57,173 nucleotides of DNA from an uncultured Collinsella sp. (lineage in GTDB: Bacteria; Actinomycetota; Coriobacteriia; Coriobacteriales; Coriobacteriaceae), in NCBI GenBank assembly GCA_900541645.1, contig UQKQ01000011.1, forward strand, positions 1-57,173. Reading direction: 5' to 3'. The position numbers and the translations under genes are program-made. Positions 16,668-25,434 of the stretch are shown here, piece by piece. The notes below the pieces were generated by a model that made no database searches, had not been told where the DNA came from, and saw only the letters and a list, made by a program, of their open reading frames with translations. The number at the start of each line of letters is the position of its first letter. Position 1 is the first letter of the stretch.

Positions 16668-17514
16668 ACTTTGCTGGGGCAACCGGCACCGTGATCTGCG
16701 TCACGTAGGTTGCCGGGTCGTCGCTGATGATGTCATCGATTAGGGCGATCTCGCGCGACGGACCGGCGGGTGTCAGGTCGTGTTCGTGCATGTAGCCGAG
16801 CAGCTGCTCGTAGCGCGGGGCTGCTTGTCCGTGCGTGCCACGGAAACTTATGGTCAGGCAGTGCGCGGCAGGTCGCGTCTCAACATCGCCCAAGTAATCA
16901 TCGGTGTCATCGAGCAGCAGAAAGACCTCGTCGTAGCCGTCAAAGTCGCCGGCGGCCAGTCGTTCGGGCGCGATACCCACACCCAGATTACCCAGATAGG
17001 CAAAGGTTTCGTGCTGCCCCTGCTGAAGCTGGCGGATATGCCATCCCAGCGAATAGGCGTCGGTGGGATTGACGCGCTCGTGCAGCGTGGCGCAGCGAAG
17101 TTCGGGTTCCTCGATTTCGCTAATGGTGTCGAGATCAGCATTCAAAGCGCCACGAAGCAAGGCAAGCCGCTGGTCAATCTTGCGCGACATGCGCTCCAAC
17201 TCACGCCGCTTGTGCTCAATTAACTCCTGTTGCTTGGTCAGTTGCCGTTGCATCAAATTCATATCGCGCGTAGTGACAAACTCGCGAATTTGCGCCAACG
17301 GCAAGTCGAGAACGCGCAGATTGCCGATGGTGTTGAGCGTGGAGAGCTGTCGCGTTCCGTAGTAGCGGTACCCACTCGCCGGATCGATATATGCCGGCTC
17401 CAACAGCCCCATCTGCTCGTAATGGCGCAGTGTGCCCACGCTCAAATTGAGCAAGCGCGCCACCTCGCCAATGCGGAGCAGGCCCTCGGTGTGTTCGCTT
17501 GGCATGTCGGTCAC
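16666..17514 (-). CDS. MerR family regulator with GyrI-like effector-binding domain (BmrR type)
   Basis: A 282-residue protein. The MerR winged helix lies at about 11-80 (LLRIGEVARLLNLSVGTLRHYEQMGLLEPAYIDPASGYRYYG). A long coiled coil follows (about 85-130, RQLTKQQELIEHKRRELERMSRKI). A C-terminal GyrI-like multidrug-binding fold covers about 140-280. BmrR-type proteins sense cationic drugs and activate efflux genes. It lies 54 bp downstream of a MATE exporter in the same direction, so the two probably form one operon with this regulator second. The start is GTG 17514 behind AAAGGAG. Confidence 0.9.
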   Translation of the reverse strand: MTDMPSEHTEGLLRIGEVARLLNLSVGTLRHYEQMGLLEPAYIDPASGYRYYGTRQLSTLNTIGNLRVLDLPLAQIREFVTTRDMNLMQRQLTKQQELIEHKRRELERMSRKIDQRLALLRGALNADLDTISEIEEPELRCATLHERVNPTDAYSLGWHIRQLQQGQHETFAYLGNLGVGIAPERLAAGDFDGYDEVFLLLDDTDDYLGDVETRPAAHCLTISFRGTHGQAAPRYEQLLGYMHEHDLTPAGPSREIALIDDIISDDPATYVTQITVPVAPAK

Positions 17515-17568
17515 AGGACCGCTCCTTTCGGTAAAACAGGGGAGAGGCGCTAGGCCTGCGTCGCCCCG

Positions 17569-18915
17569 CTACGCCACCAACCTGTCAAAAGCTCCGCGAC
17601 GGTTGAGCACGGTAAATGCCACCACGCAAATAATCACCGAAAGAATCGATCCGCACGGCGAGGCGATGCCCATGGGAAACAGCGTGTCGGAATAGGCGTT
17701 CGACAGCAGCCATGCGCCGGGCACGCGAATGAGCACCACGGCCAGCACGTTGTGCGCAAAGCCAATGTAGCTCTTGCCATACGCAGCGAAAAAGCCGCTA
17801 AAGCAAATGTGGATGCCGGCAAAAATCGCGTCGAAAATATAACTGTGCATATAGCCAGTACCGGCGGCGACCACCGCGGGGTCCTTGGCAAAAAAGCCGA
17901 TAAACGCCGGTGCCACCAGCCACATCAGCACCGTGATCAGGCAGCCGTACACTACCGAGATGGTCATGGCGTCCTTGAGTACCTGACGCGCGCGGTCGCT
18001 CTTGCCCGCGCCGGCGTTTTGCGCCGTGAGCGCGCTGACGGTGGCACCCATGGAACTCGGCACAATAAACAAAAAGCTGATCATCTTTTCGATCAGGCCC
18101 ACGGCGGCGGCGTCGACCAGGCCGCGGTGGTTGGCGATGACGGTGATGAACATAAACGCCACCTGGATGCAGCCGTCCTGCACGGCCACGGGCATACCGA
18201 TCTTAAGAATGCTGCCGAGCACCTCGGGCTGGGGGCGCAGGTCGCTGCGCTTGAGGTGGATGTGCGTACGGCGGCTCTTGAGCCACAGGAGCGCGAGGGC
18301 CACGCTCGCCGTCTGCGCGATGACCGTGCCGAGCGCCGCGCCCACGGGGCCGAGCCCCATGTGGCCGATAAACAGAAAGTCGAGCGCGATGTTGATGATG
18401 CATGCCACGCCGATCACGTACATGGGCGAGCGCGAATCGCCCAGCCCGCGAAAGATGGCCGAAAGAATGTTGTACGCGGCGATAAAGGGAATGCCGATAA
18501 AGCAGATACGCAGGTAGGCGGCGGTGCCTTCGACTGCCTCGGCCGGCGTGCCAATGAGTGCCACAATCTGCGGACACAGTGCGAGCAGGACAGCGGCCAG
18601 CACCACCGAGACACCCATAAAGAGCGTGATGGTGTTGCCGATGGCAGTCTCGGCGCGGTCGAAGCGGCGCGAACCCACGGCGTGGCCGACGATAACCGTC
18701 GTTCCCATGGCCAGGCCCACGAGCGTCACGGTAATGATATAGAGCGTCTGCGCGCCGTTGCCCACGGCGGTGATGCCGGCGGCGCCGCTAAACTGCCCCA
18801 TCATGTACAGGTCGGCCATGCCGTAGAGCATCTGCAAAAAGTACGAGAGCATATAGGGCAGGGCAAAGACCGCGATGGTCTTAAGGACATTGCCGCGTGT
18901 GAGGTCGTGTTCCAT
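17569..18915 (-). CDS. MATE family efflux transporter
   Basis: A 448-residue membrane protein with about twelve hydrophobic helices and MATE landmarks: an N-terminal LPYMLSYFLQMLYGMADLYMMGQFSG, the MGTTVIVGHAVGSRRFDRAE loop, and the second-half counterpart GLVDAAAVGLIEKMISFLFIVPSSMGATVSALTAQNAGAGKSDRA. MATE proteins export drugs or metabolites using Na+ or H+ gradients. The MerR/GyrI-type regulator directly downstream suggests drug-inducible expression. No strong SD is visible before the ATG. The gene diverges from the ABC exporter operon across 259 bp. Confidence 0.92.
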   Translation of the reverse strand: MEHDLTRGNVLKTIAVFALPYMLSYFLQMLYGMADLYMMGQFSGAAGITAVGNGAQTLYIITVTLVGLAMGTTVIVGHAVGSRRFDRAETAIGNTITLFMGVSVVLAAVLLALCPQIVALIGTPAEAVEGTAAYLRICFIGIPFIAAYNILSAIFRGLGDSRSPMYVIGVACIINIALDFLFIGHMGLGPVGAALGTVIAQTASVALALLWLKSRRTHIHLKRSDLRPQPEVLGSILKIGMPVAVQDGCIQVAFMFITVIANHRGLVDAAAVGLIEKMISFLFIVPSSMGATVSALTAQNAGAGKSDRARQVLKDAMTISVVYGCLITVLMWLVAPAFIGFFAKDPAVVAAGTGYMHSYIFDAIFAGIHICFSGFFAAYGKSYIGFAHNVLAVVLIRVPGAWLLSNAYSDTLFPMGIASPCGSILSVIICVVAFTVLNRRGAFDRLVA

Positions 18916-19174
18916 AGGTGGGGCTTTCTGGCTGGGTTTGTTTACGTACCAGTGTAGTGAAAACCCTATAACGATTGTAGAGTCAAGGTTTGTGTTGGTC
19001 GTAGGGCGAAAAAGTCACGCTCGCGTTTATTTCAAATTGAATACGGACGTGCGCCCTGCGAGCATAAAGCCTGCGCCAACCTTACAGAAATCGATTTCGG
19101 AGCACTTGACACCGCTGCACGGCGCGCCATAATACGTGGGTTTGCGAACAATGTTTGATGGGGGATGAACCTGC

Positions 19175-20995
19175 GTGCGCAATCTCAAGATTCTGTTTTC
19201 CTATCTGGGGGCATACCGCCGCGATGCCATGCTCGGCGTGCTCTTTGTGACGGCCGAGACGGCGCTCGAGCTGTTTATCCCGGTCATCATGGCAAATATC
19301 ATCGATGTGGGCGTGCCCGCGGGCGACATCAACTATATGCTGTTGCAGGGCACGTATATGTTGATATGCGCTGCATTTTCGCTGGTACTTGGCTTGGGCT
19401 ATGCGCGCACGTCTGCCCGCGTTGCCTCGGGGCTGGGCGCTAACCTGCGCGAGGCGGAGTATCGCAAGATTCAGACGCTCGCCTTTGGCAATCTGGACAA
19501 CTACGATGCCAGCTCGCTCGTCACGCGCATGACCACCGATATCACCGTCATCCAAAACGCCATCGGCAACGGCTTTCGCCCCATGGTGCGCGGCCCCGTG
19601 ACGCTCATCGTCGGCTTGGTCTATGCGCTGGTGCTGTCGCGTCCACTCGCTACGGTATTCGCGATTATCCTGCCGGTGCTGGCGATCGTGCTGGGCGTTA
19701 TTACCTACCGTGTCAGTCCGCTCTACCGCCAGCTGCAGACCTCGATGGACCATCTCAACGGCGTGGTGCAGGAGGACCTCACCGCCGTGCGCGCCGTCAA
19801 GGCGTACGTGCGCGCCGAGCACGAGGAGGCCAAGTTCGATGCCGTCAATACCGAGCTTGCGCATACGGCGACGAAGACCTTCTGCAACGCTGTGCTCAAC
19901 TTGCCGGTGTTTCAGCTGTCGATGTACGTGGCGGCGCTTTCCATTCTGTGGATCGGCGGTCGCATGATTCTTGCCGGCGAGCTCGGCGTGGGCTCGCTCA
20001 CGGGCTTTATGAGCTACGTGCTGCTGATCATGAACTCGCTCATGATGATTTCCAACGTGTTTTTGCTGCTCACGCGCGCTCTCACGAGTGTGGGCCGTAT
20101 CGCAGAGGTGCTCGATGAGGAGCCCTTTATCGCCAACCCTGCGGGAGACCACGCGACTGCGGCGCCAGCGGACGGCAGTATCGAGTTTCGCGACGTTTCC
20201 TTTAAATACCGCGCGGATGCAGCCGAGGATGTGCTCGAGCATATCGACCTTCGCATCGAGAACGGCTCGACGGTGGGCATCCTCGGCGGCACGGGCTCGG
20301 GCAAGAGCTCGCTTGTGCAGCTGATTGCGCGCCTGTACGACGCCACTGAGGGCACCGTGCTTGTGGGCGGACACGACGTGCGCGACTACGACCTCGCGAC
20401 CCTACGCGACGCCGTGGGCATTGTGCTGCAAAAGAACGTGCTGTTTACGGGTACCGTGCGCGAGAACCTGCAGTGGGGCAATCCGCAGGCGTCGGACGAT
20501 GAGCTCCTCGTGGCTTGCCGCGCGGCGTGCGTGGACGAGTTCCTTGATCGCATCGGCGGGCTGGACGGCGAGTTGGGCCAAGGCGGCGCCGGTGTTTCGG
20601 GTGGCCAGAAGCAACGCCTGTGCATCGCGCGCACGCTGCTCAAGCATCCACGCGTGCTCATTTTTGATGACTCCACCAGCGCGGTCGATATGGCGACCGA
20701 CGCTAAGATTCGCGAACACATCGCTCGGATTCCCAATACGACCGTGCTCATCATCGCCCAGCGCATCGCGAGCGTCATGGATGCCGATCGCATTGTGGTG
20801 TTGGACGACGGTCGTGTCCACGGCGAGGGCACGCACGAGGAATTGCTGGCGGGCGACAACATCTACCAGGAGATTTATGCCTCGCAGATGGAGTTTGCGG
20901 GGGATGCGGACGTCGCAGACGGCGCAAATGCCCCGTCTTCGTCTGGCCCCAGCGGATCACTTCAAGCCACGGAAGGGGGTGAGCGCCATGCCTAA
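19175..20995 (+). CDS. ABC exporter half-transporter, degenerate-site subunit
   Basis: A 606-residue fusion of a six-helix type-I exporter membrane domain (about 10-320) and an ATPase domain (Walker A GGTGSGKSS near 370, signature VSGGQKQRL, Walker B LIFDDSTS). The catalytic glutamate after Walker B is replaced by aspartate (FDDS rather than FDES). This is typical of the subunit carrying the degenerate site in heterodimeric exporters such as TM287/288 or LmrCD. The start is GTG 19175 behind GGGGGATGA. It overlaps the partner gene by 8 nt, so the two are translationally coupled. The substrate is unknown. Confidence 0.93.
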   Translation: MRNLKILFSYLGAYRRDAMLGVLFVTAETALELFIPVIMANIIDVGVPAGDINYMLLQGTYMLICAAFSLVLGLGYARTSARVASGLGANLREAEYRKIQTLAFGNLDNYDASSLVTRMTTDITVIQNAIGNGFRPMVRGPVTLIVGLVYALVLSRPLATVFAIILPVLAIVLGVITYRVSPLYRQLQTSMDHLNGVVQEDLTAVRAVKAYVRAEHEEAKFDAVNTELAHTATKTFCNAVLNLPVFQLSMYVAALSILWIGGRMILAGELGVGSLTGFMSYVLLIMNSLMMISNVFLLLTRALTSVGRIAEVLDEEPFIANPAGDHATAAPADGSIEFRDVSFKYRADAAEDVLEHIDLRIENGSTVGILGGTGSGKSSLVQLIARLYDATEGTVLVGGHDVRDYDLATLRDAVGIVLQKNVLFTGTVRENLQWGNPQASDDELLVACRAACVDEFLDRIGGLDGELGQGGAGVSGGQKQRLCIARTLLKHPRVLIFDDSTSAVDMATDAKIREHIARIPNTTVLIIAQRIASVMDADRIVVLDDGRVHGEGTHEELLAGDNIYQEIYASQMEFAGDADVADGANAPSSSGPSGSLQATEGGERHA

Positions 20996-22886
20996 GACAT
21001 CCGCTCAGGCCCGTCCCGCCAATCTGGCGCAGACGCTCCGCCGCCTGCTCTCCTACATGGGTCACGCCAAGTTCTCGCTGCTCGCAGTGGGTGTGCTTGC
21101 CTCTGTTGCGGCCATCGCAAGCCTTGCCGGTACCTACATGGTGCGCCCCATCGTCAACGGTTTGGCAACGGGCGGCGAGGAACTGCTCGCTAAGCAGGTT
21201 ATCTTTACCGCTGCCATCTACGCCGCGGGCGTGCTCTCGGCTCTGGGCTACTCGCAGATTATGGTGCGCGCGGCCCAGCGCGTGGTGTCCGATATCCGCC
21301 GCGACCTGTTTGCGCACATCCAGATGCTGCCGCTCGGTTATTTCGACGGCACACGCTCGGGCGACATCATGAGTTTCTTTACCAACGATGTCGACACCGT
21401 CTCCGAGGCGCTCAACAACAGCTTTGCCAACGTGATTCAGGCGAGCATCCAGGTGGTCGGCACCACGGCCATGCTCATCATCCTCAACTGGCAGCTCACG
21501 ATTATCACGCTCGTGTGCGATGCGGCCATTGTGCTGTATGCGCGCTACTCGGGCGCGCGCTCTAAGCGCTTCTTTGCCGCTCAGCAGGCATCGCTTGGCG
21601 ACCTGGACGGATATATCGAAGAGATGGTCTCGGGCCAAAAGGTCATCAAGGTCTTTAATCACGAGCAGGCCAACGTGGCCGGTTTTGACGTGCGCAACCA
21701 AGAGCTGCGCCGTACCGGTGGTGCCGCGCAGGCCTACGCCAACTCGATGGTGCCCATGACCGTGGTGATTGGCTACGTCAACTATGCCATCGTCGCCGTG
21801 GCGGGCGGCATGCTCTGCATCAAGGGGCTCGCCGACGTGGGCGCGCTTGCAAGTTACCTGGTCTTTGTACGCCAGGCGGCCATGCCCATCAACCAGTTTA
21901 CGCAGTTGGGTAATTTCTTACTCAACGCGCTGGCCGGTGCCGAGCGCCTGTTTGCCGCCATGGACTTTAAGCCCGAGGTGGACGAGGGCTGCGTGGAGCT
22001 GGTGCAGACGGGCGACGCTGCGTGGGCATGGAAGATTCCCGAGGGCCAGGGCGTGGGCGCGTACGGGCATCTGCATGATGTGGCTGCCGTTAATGAGTCG
22101 GGCCGTGCGGTGGCTGCCGACGGTACCGAGCTCACGTGCGGCTTGGTCCCGCTTGCCGGCGACGTGCGCTTCCATGCCGTGGACTTTTCCTACGTGCCGG
22201 GCACCCGTGTGCTCACGGACCTCAACCTGTTTGCCAAGCCGGGGCAAAAGATCGCGTTTGTGGGCTCGACGGGCGCCGGAAAGACGACCATCACCAACCT
22301 CATCAACCGCTTCTACGAGGTCGATGACGGCGAGATCACGTACGACGGCATCGACGTCAAGCACATTGCCAAGGCCAGCCTGCGCGGGTCGCTCGGCATT
22401 GTGCTGCAGGATACGCACCTGTTTAGCGGCACCATTGCGCAGAACATCCGCTTTGGCAAGCTCGACGCGACCGACGAGGAGGTGCGCGCCGCTGCCGAGG
22501 CGGCCTGCGCGGATTCGTTTATCCGCCGCCTGCCTAGAGGCTACGACACGCTGGTCACGGCCGACGGCGCCAACCTGTCGCAGGGCCAGCGCCAGCTGCT
22601 CGCCATCGCGCGCGTGGCCGTTGCCGACCCGCCGGTGCTCATCCTGGACGAGGCCACTTCGAGCATCGACACGCGCACCGAAAAGCTCATCGAGCGCGGT
22701 ATGGACCGCATCATGCGCGGACGCACCACGTTTATGATCGCGCACCGCCTGTCCACCGTCCGCGACGCCGACGCCATCATGGTCCTCGAACACGGCCGCA
22801 TCATCGAGCGCGGCACCCACGAAGAGCTGCTCGCCCAGCACGGCGAGTACTGGCAGCTGGCGCATGGCTTAAAAGAGTTGGATTAA
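20988..22886 (+). CDS. ABC exporter half-transporter, catalytic-site subunit
   Basis: A 632-residue partner of the previous gene. A six-helix exporter domain lies at about 35-330, then a long insertion (around 350-400), then an ATPase domain with Walker A GSTGAGKTT, an LSQGQ signature and a canonical Walker B LILDEATSS. The frame stays open far upstream inside the first ABC gene, but ATG 20988 has GAAGGGGGTGAG and overlaps its stop (ATGCCTAA). Together they form a heterodimeric exporter. A 50-bp gap and a 65-nt repeat follow. Confidence 0.93.
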   Translation: MPKTSAQARPANLAQTLRRLLSYMGHAKFSLLAVGVLASVAAIASLAGTYMVRPIVNGLATGGEELLAKQVIFTAAIYAAGVLSALGYSQIMVRAAQRVVSDIRRDLFAHIQMLPLGYFDGTRSGDIMSFFTNDVDTVSEALNNSFANVIQASIQVVGTTAMLIILNWQLTIITLVCDAAIVLYARYSGARSKRFFAAQQASLGDLDGYIEEMVSGQKVIKVFNHEQANVAGFDVRNQELRRTGGAAQAYANSMVPMTVVIGYVNYAIVAVAGGMLCIKGLADVGALASYLVFVRQAAMPINQFTQLGNFLLNALAGAERLFAAMDFKPEVDEGCVELVQTGDAAWAWKIPEGQGVGAYGHLHDVAAVNESGRAVAADGTELTCGLVPLAGDVRFHAVDFSYVPGTRVLTDLNLFAKPGQKIAFVGSTGAGKTTITNLINRFYEVDDGEITYDGIDVKHIAKASLRGSLGIVLQDTHLFSGTIAQNIRFGKLDATDEEVRAAAEAACADSFIRRLPRGYDTLVTADGANLSQGQRQLLAIARVAVADPPVLILDEATSSIDTRTEKLIERGMDRIMRGRTTFMIAHRLSTVRDADAIMVLEHGRIIERGTHEELLAQHGEYWQLAHGLKELD

Positions 22887-22935
22887 CCCGTTCGAGCACG
22901 ATGCTTCGACCCCTTCGTGCCCCTCACCTCGCCTC

Positions 22936-23000
22936 AAACCATCACAACACTCGACGTTTTTTGCCAAAATCGGGAAAAGCATCGAATGTTGTGATGGTTT
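22936..23000 (+). repeat. 65-nt element with 19-bp inverted repeats, copy 1
   Basis: It begins AAACCATCACAACACTCGA, has a 27-nt interior GTTTTTTGCCAAAATCG..., and ends in the complementary arm TCGAATGTTGTGATGGTTT (one arm mismatch). It is almost identical to copy 2 at 24178 and in the same orientation. It lies between the ABC operon and the nuclease gene. Confidence 0.85.
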
Positions 23001-23101
23001 TTCTACCACTCGATCGGGTGGAATCGCTTTCTTGTGCACGAAGGTGTGCGGACCCGTGGGCAGGGGAATAAGGTTGGTTATCCGACTCCATTGGAGGGCT
23101 C

Positions 23102-24139
23102 ATGGACCTGCCGATCGTCCTGTCTCATAAGACTGCCTGGCTGTACCACAACGTGGCGCGCCCGTCCGAGCCGCTCTCGCGAGCAAGCAGCCTATACGAT
23201 GAGGACTCGCTTGCTGGCGAGGCGGAGCTGACCGCGAGCCTGCCCAAATTGGGACTCGATGCCAAGGGGCTGAGGGCTTCAACGGCAGTTGGGATCGTTG
23301 CCGACTATCTGGTTTCGCTTGGTGTTCCACGAGAAGAGCTCGACCATATCGATACGCTCGTCAACTTCGATTTTGAGCGCTCGACGCCGGCTGGATTTAG
23401 GTGCCGCGTATTTGGAGCGCCGGTACCTCCAGGCCATCTTATCGAGGTGGCAGAGGGCCTTCTGGTGGTTGATGAGGCCATGTGCTTTGTCCAAGCGGGT
23501 TCGTGGATGAGTGAGCCCGAGCAGTTGGAATATGGCTACGAAATCTGCGCCCGATACCATTTGAATCATCTGTCGACAGACGATTATGTCGAGATGAGGC
23601 AGAGATATACCGTTGCCGACATGATTGCCTATTGCAATGAGAACCGATCTCGTCAGGGGGCTATACGCGCGGCCGCCGTGCTCAAGCGCGTGCACGATGG
23701 CGCGCGGTCGCCCATGGAGACGGCCACCGCAATCATGGTCGTAGCAAAACGTTTCCAGGGCGGGCTGGGATACGCCAAAATCGAGCTCAACCATAGGGTC
23801 GATGTTCCCAACGAGTTCAAGTGTCTCGCAAAGGCCGAGTATTTCGAGATTGACGTATATGCGCCTGCGAGCGGTACGGGGATTGAATACAACGGCTCGG
23901 ACCATCTTGATAAACAGCGCAGCGCGTCGGATGCGGAGCGTATGACCGTACTGAGCGCGCTGGGCTTTAGGATGATCGTCCTCACCGGGACTCAGTTTGC
24001 CCACCAGCTGCAATTGCACCGGGCGATGAACGCTATCGCGCTCGCTATGGGTCTCACGTGCGACCGAAGCGAAGCTTTCCAGAAACGTCAGAACGACCTA
24101 CGAGAATTCGTGATTCGGCACTGGGACGGCGTCCTTTAG
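23102..24139 (+). CDS. Predicted PD-(D/E)XK (DUF559-like) endonuclease-fold protein
   Basis: A 345-residue protein of unknown function. The C-terminal half looks like a Vsr/DUF559-type nuclease core: SPMETATAIMV (about 203), then FEIDVYAP (about 257), then GIEYNGSDHLDKQRSASDAERMTVLSALGF (about 269-298). That gives the E...D...E-N-G pattern of PD-(D/E)XK folds. The N-terminal half (1-190) resembles no family I can name with confidence, though AbiEi-like proteins share the layout in actinobacteria. No membrane or signal segment is seen. GGAGG precedes the ATG. Nearly identical 65-nt repeats flank the gene on both sides, so it may be mobile cargo. Confidence 0.55.
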   Translation: MDLPIVLSHKTAWLYHNVARPSEPLSRASSLYDEDSLAGEAELTASLPKLGLDAKGLRASTAVGIVADYLVSLGVPREELDHIDTLVNFDFERSTPAGFRCRVFGAPVPPGHLIEVAEGLLVVDEAMCFVQAGSWMSEPEQLEYGYEICARYHLNHLSTDDYVEMRQRYTVADMIAYCNENRSRQGAIRAAAVLKRVHDGARSPMETATAIMVVAKRFQGGLGYAKIELNHRVDVPNEFKCLAKAEYFEIDVYAPASGTGIEYNGSDHLDKQRSASDAERMTVLSALGFRMIVLTGTQFAHQLQLHRAMNAIALAMGLTCDRSEAFQKRQNDLREFVIRHWDGVL

Positions 24140-24177
24140 GGACGTTCCGGTCCTTCTGCGGGGTGCCGTGGGCAGGC

Positions 24178-24242
24178 AAACCATCACAACATTCGACGTT
24201 TTTTGCCAAAATCGGGAAAAGCATCGAATGTTGTGATGGTTT
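24178..24242 (+). repeat. 65-nt element with 19-bp inverted repeats, copy 2
   Basis: Perfect arms AAACCATCACAACATTCGA and complement. It differs from copy 1 at one base. It lies 38 bp after the nuclease gene. The rest of the gap to moaA (24243-24374) holds only a TATTAT -10-like element and the SD. Confidence 0.88.
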
Positions 24243-24374
24243 GTATGCTGAGGATGGGCTTGGAAAGTCCGTTTTGCTCGAAGCGACCTGTCCTGTCGTA
24301 CGAGTGTCGGCATGATTCTCTCGTGGGGTATTATGTTTTCCGAAGAATAAAACGCCGCGTGAGGGGAGGGCTGC

Positions 24375-25430
24375 GTGGACGGGCACGTGCAACATGACGG
24401 CTTTGGTCGCGATATCAACTACCTGCGCATTGCCGTTACCGACAAGTGCAATTTCCGCTGCATTTACTGCATGCCGGCCGATGGCGTGGCGCCCCGTGCG
24501 CACGACGAGCTGCTCAGCGCCGAGGAAATCGCCCGCTTTGTGCGCTTGGTAGCGGGGGAGGGCATTCGCCGCGTGCGCCTGACGGGCGGCGAGCCGCTGG
24601 TCAGTCGCCGTATCATCCCGCTCATTCGCGACATCCGCGCGATTCCGCAGATCGAGGACATCTCACTTACCACCAATGGCGCTCTTCTGCCCAAGCTGGC
24701 ACCGCAGCTCAAAGATGCCGGGCTTAACCGCGTCAACATCTCACTCGACACGCTCGACCCTACGCTCTTTGGAAAGATCACGCGCCTGGGTCGGCTCGAA
24801 CAGACCATGGCTGGCATCGACGCGGCGCTGGTTTGGGGCTTTGAGCCCGTTAAGGTCAACTGCGTTGTGGTGCGCCGGCTCAACCAAGACGTGGCGGCCC
24901 TCGCGCGGCTCACGCTCGATCGCCCCATCCACCTGCGCTTTATCGAATACATGCCCATCGGCGACGAGCGCACGAGCTCGCATTGCGCCGTGGACCCGCA
25001 TGCGCTCGCGCTCAATCCCGAGCTGTGGGACGCGAGCGATACCGTGCCGAGCGACGAGCTGCGGGCGCGCATCAATGCCGGGGCCGCTGCGGTGGGACTG
25101 GGCGAGCTCGAGCCGCTCGACATCAACGACGCTCCTGCCGGCGCGGGCCCTGCGCGCTATTGGCACTTTCCGGGCGCGGCGGGAACGGTCGGCTTTATTA
25201 GCGCCATGTCCAACCATTTTTGCGCGAACTGCAACCGTCTGCGCCTGACGGCCGATGGCAACGTGCGCCCGTGCCTGTTCAGCGATGCCGAGTATTCGGT
25301 GCGCGACGCCCTGCGCCGTGGTGATGATATGCAGGTACTTTCGATTTGGCGCGATGCCGTGGCCCACAAACCGCAGGAACACGCGATAATTGGGGGCACG
25401 CAACGATTTATGTCCCAAATCGGAGGATGA
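24375..25430 (+). CDS. moaA: GTP 3',8-cyclase (molybdenum cofactor biosynthesis protein A)
   Basis: A 351-residue radical SAM enzyme. The N-terminal cluster is C25xxxC29xxC32 (CNFRCIYC), with RLTGGEPL for SAM binding. The second 4Fe-4S cluster is C283-C286-C300, which anchors GTP. The protein ends in the conserved Gly-Gly needed for activity. With MoaC it converts GTP to cyclic pyranopterin monophosphate. The start is GTG 24375 behind GAGGGGAGGG. The moaC-mobB fusion starts 4 nt after its stop. Confidence 0.96.
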   Translation: MDGHVQHDGFGRDINYLRIAVTDKCNFRCIYCMPADGVAPRAHDELLSAEEIARFVRLVAGEGIRRVRLTGGEPLVSRRIIPLIRDIRAIPQIEDISLTTNGALLPKLAPQLKDAGLNRVNISLDTLDPTLFGKITRLGRLEQTMAGIDAALVWGFEPVKVNCVVVRRLNQDVAALARLTLDRPIHLRFIEYMPIGDERTSSHCAVDPHALALNPELWDASDTVPSDELRARINAGAAAVGLGELEPLDINDAPAGAGPARYWHFPGAAGTVGFISAMSNHFCANCNRLRLTADGNVRPCLFSDAEYSVRDALRRGDDMQVLSIWRDAVAHKPQEHAIIGGTQRFMSQIGG

Positions 25431-25434
25431 TCAT

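Noticed and set aside
20325..20987. N-terminal extension of the second ABC gene inside the first
   Set aside because: The extension is out of frame with the first ABC coding sequence, is Arg/Ser-rich, and ATG 20988 has a strong SD and a family-like start.
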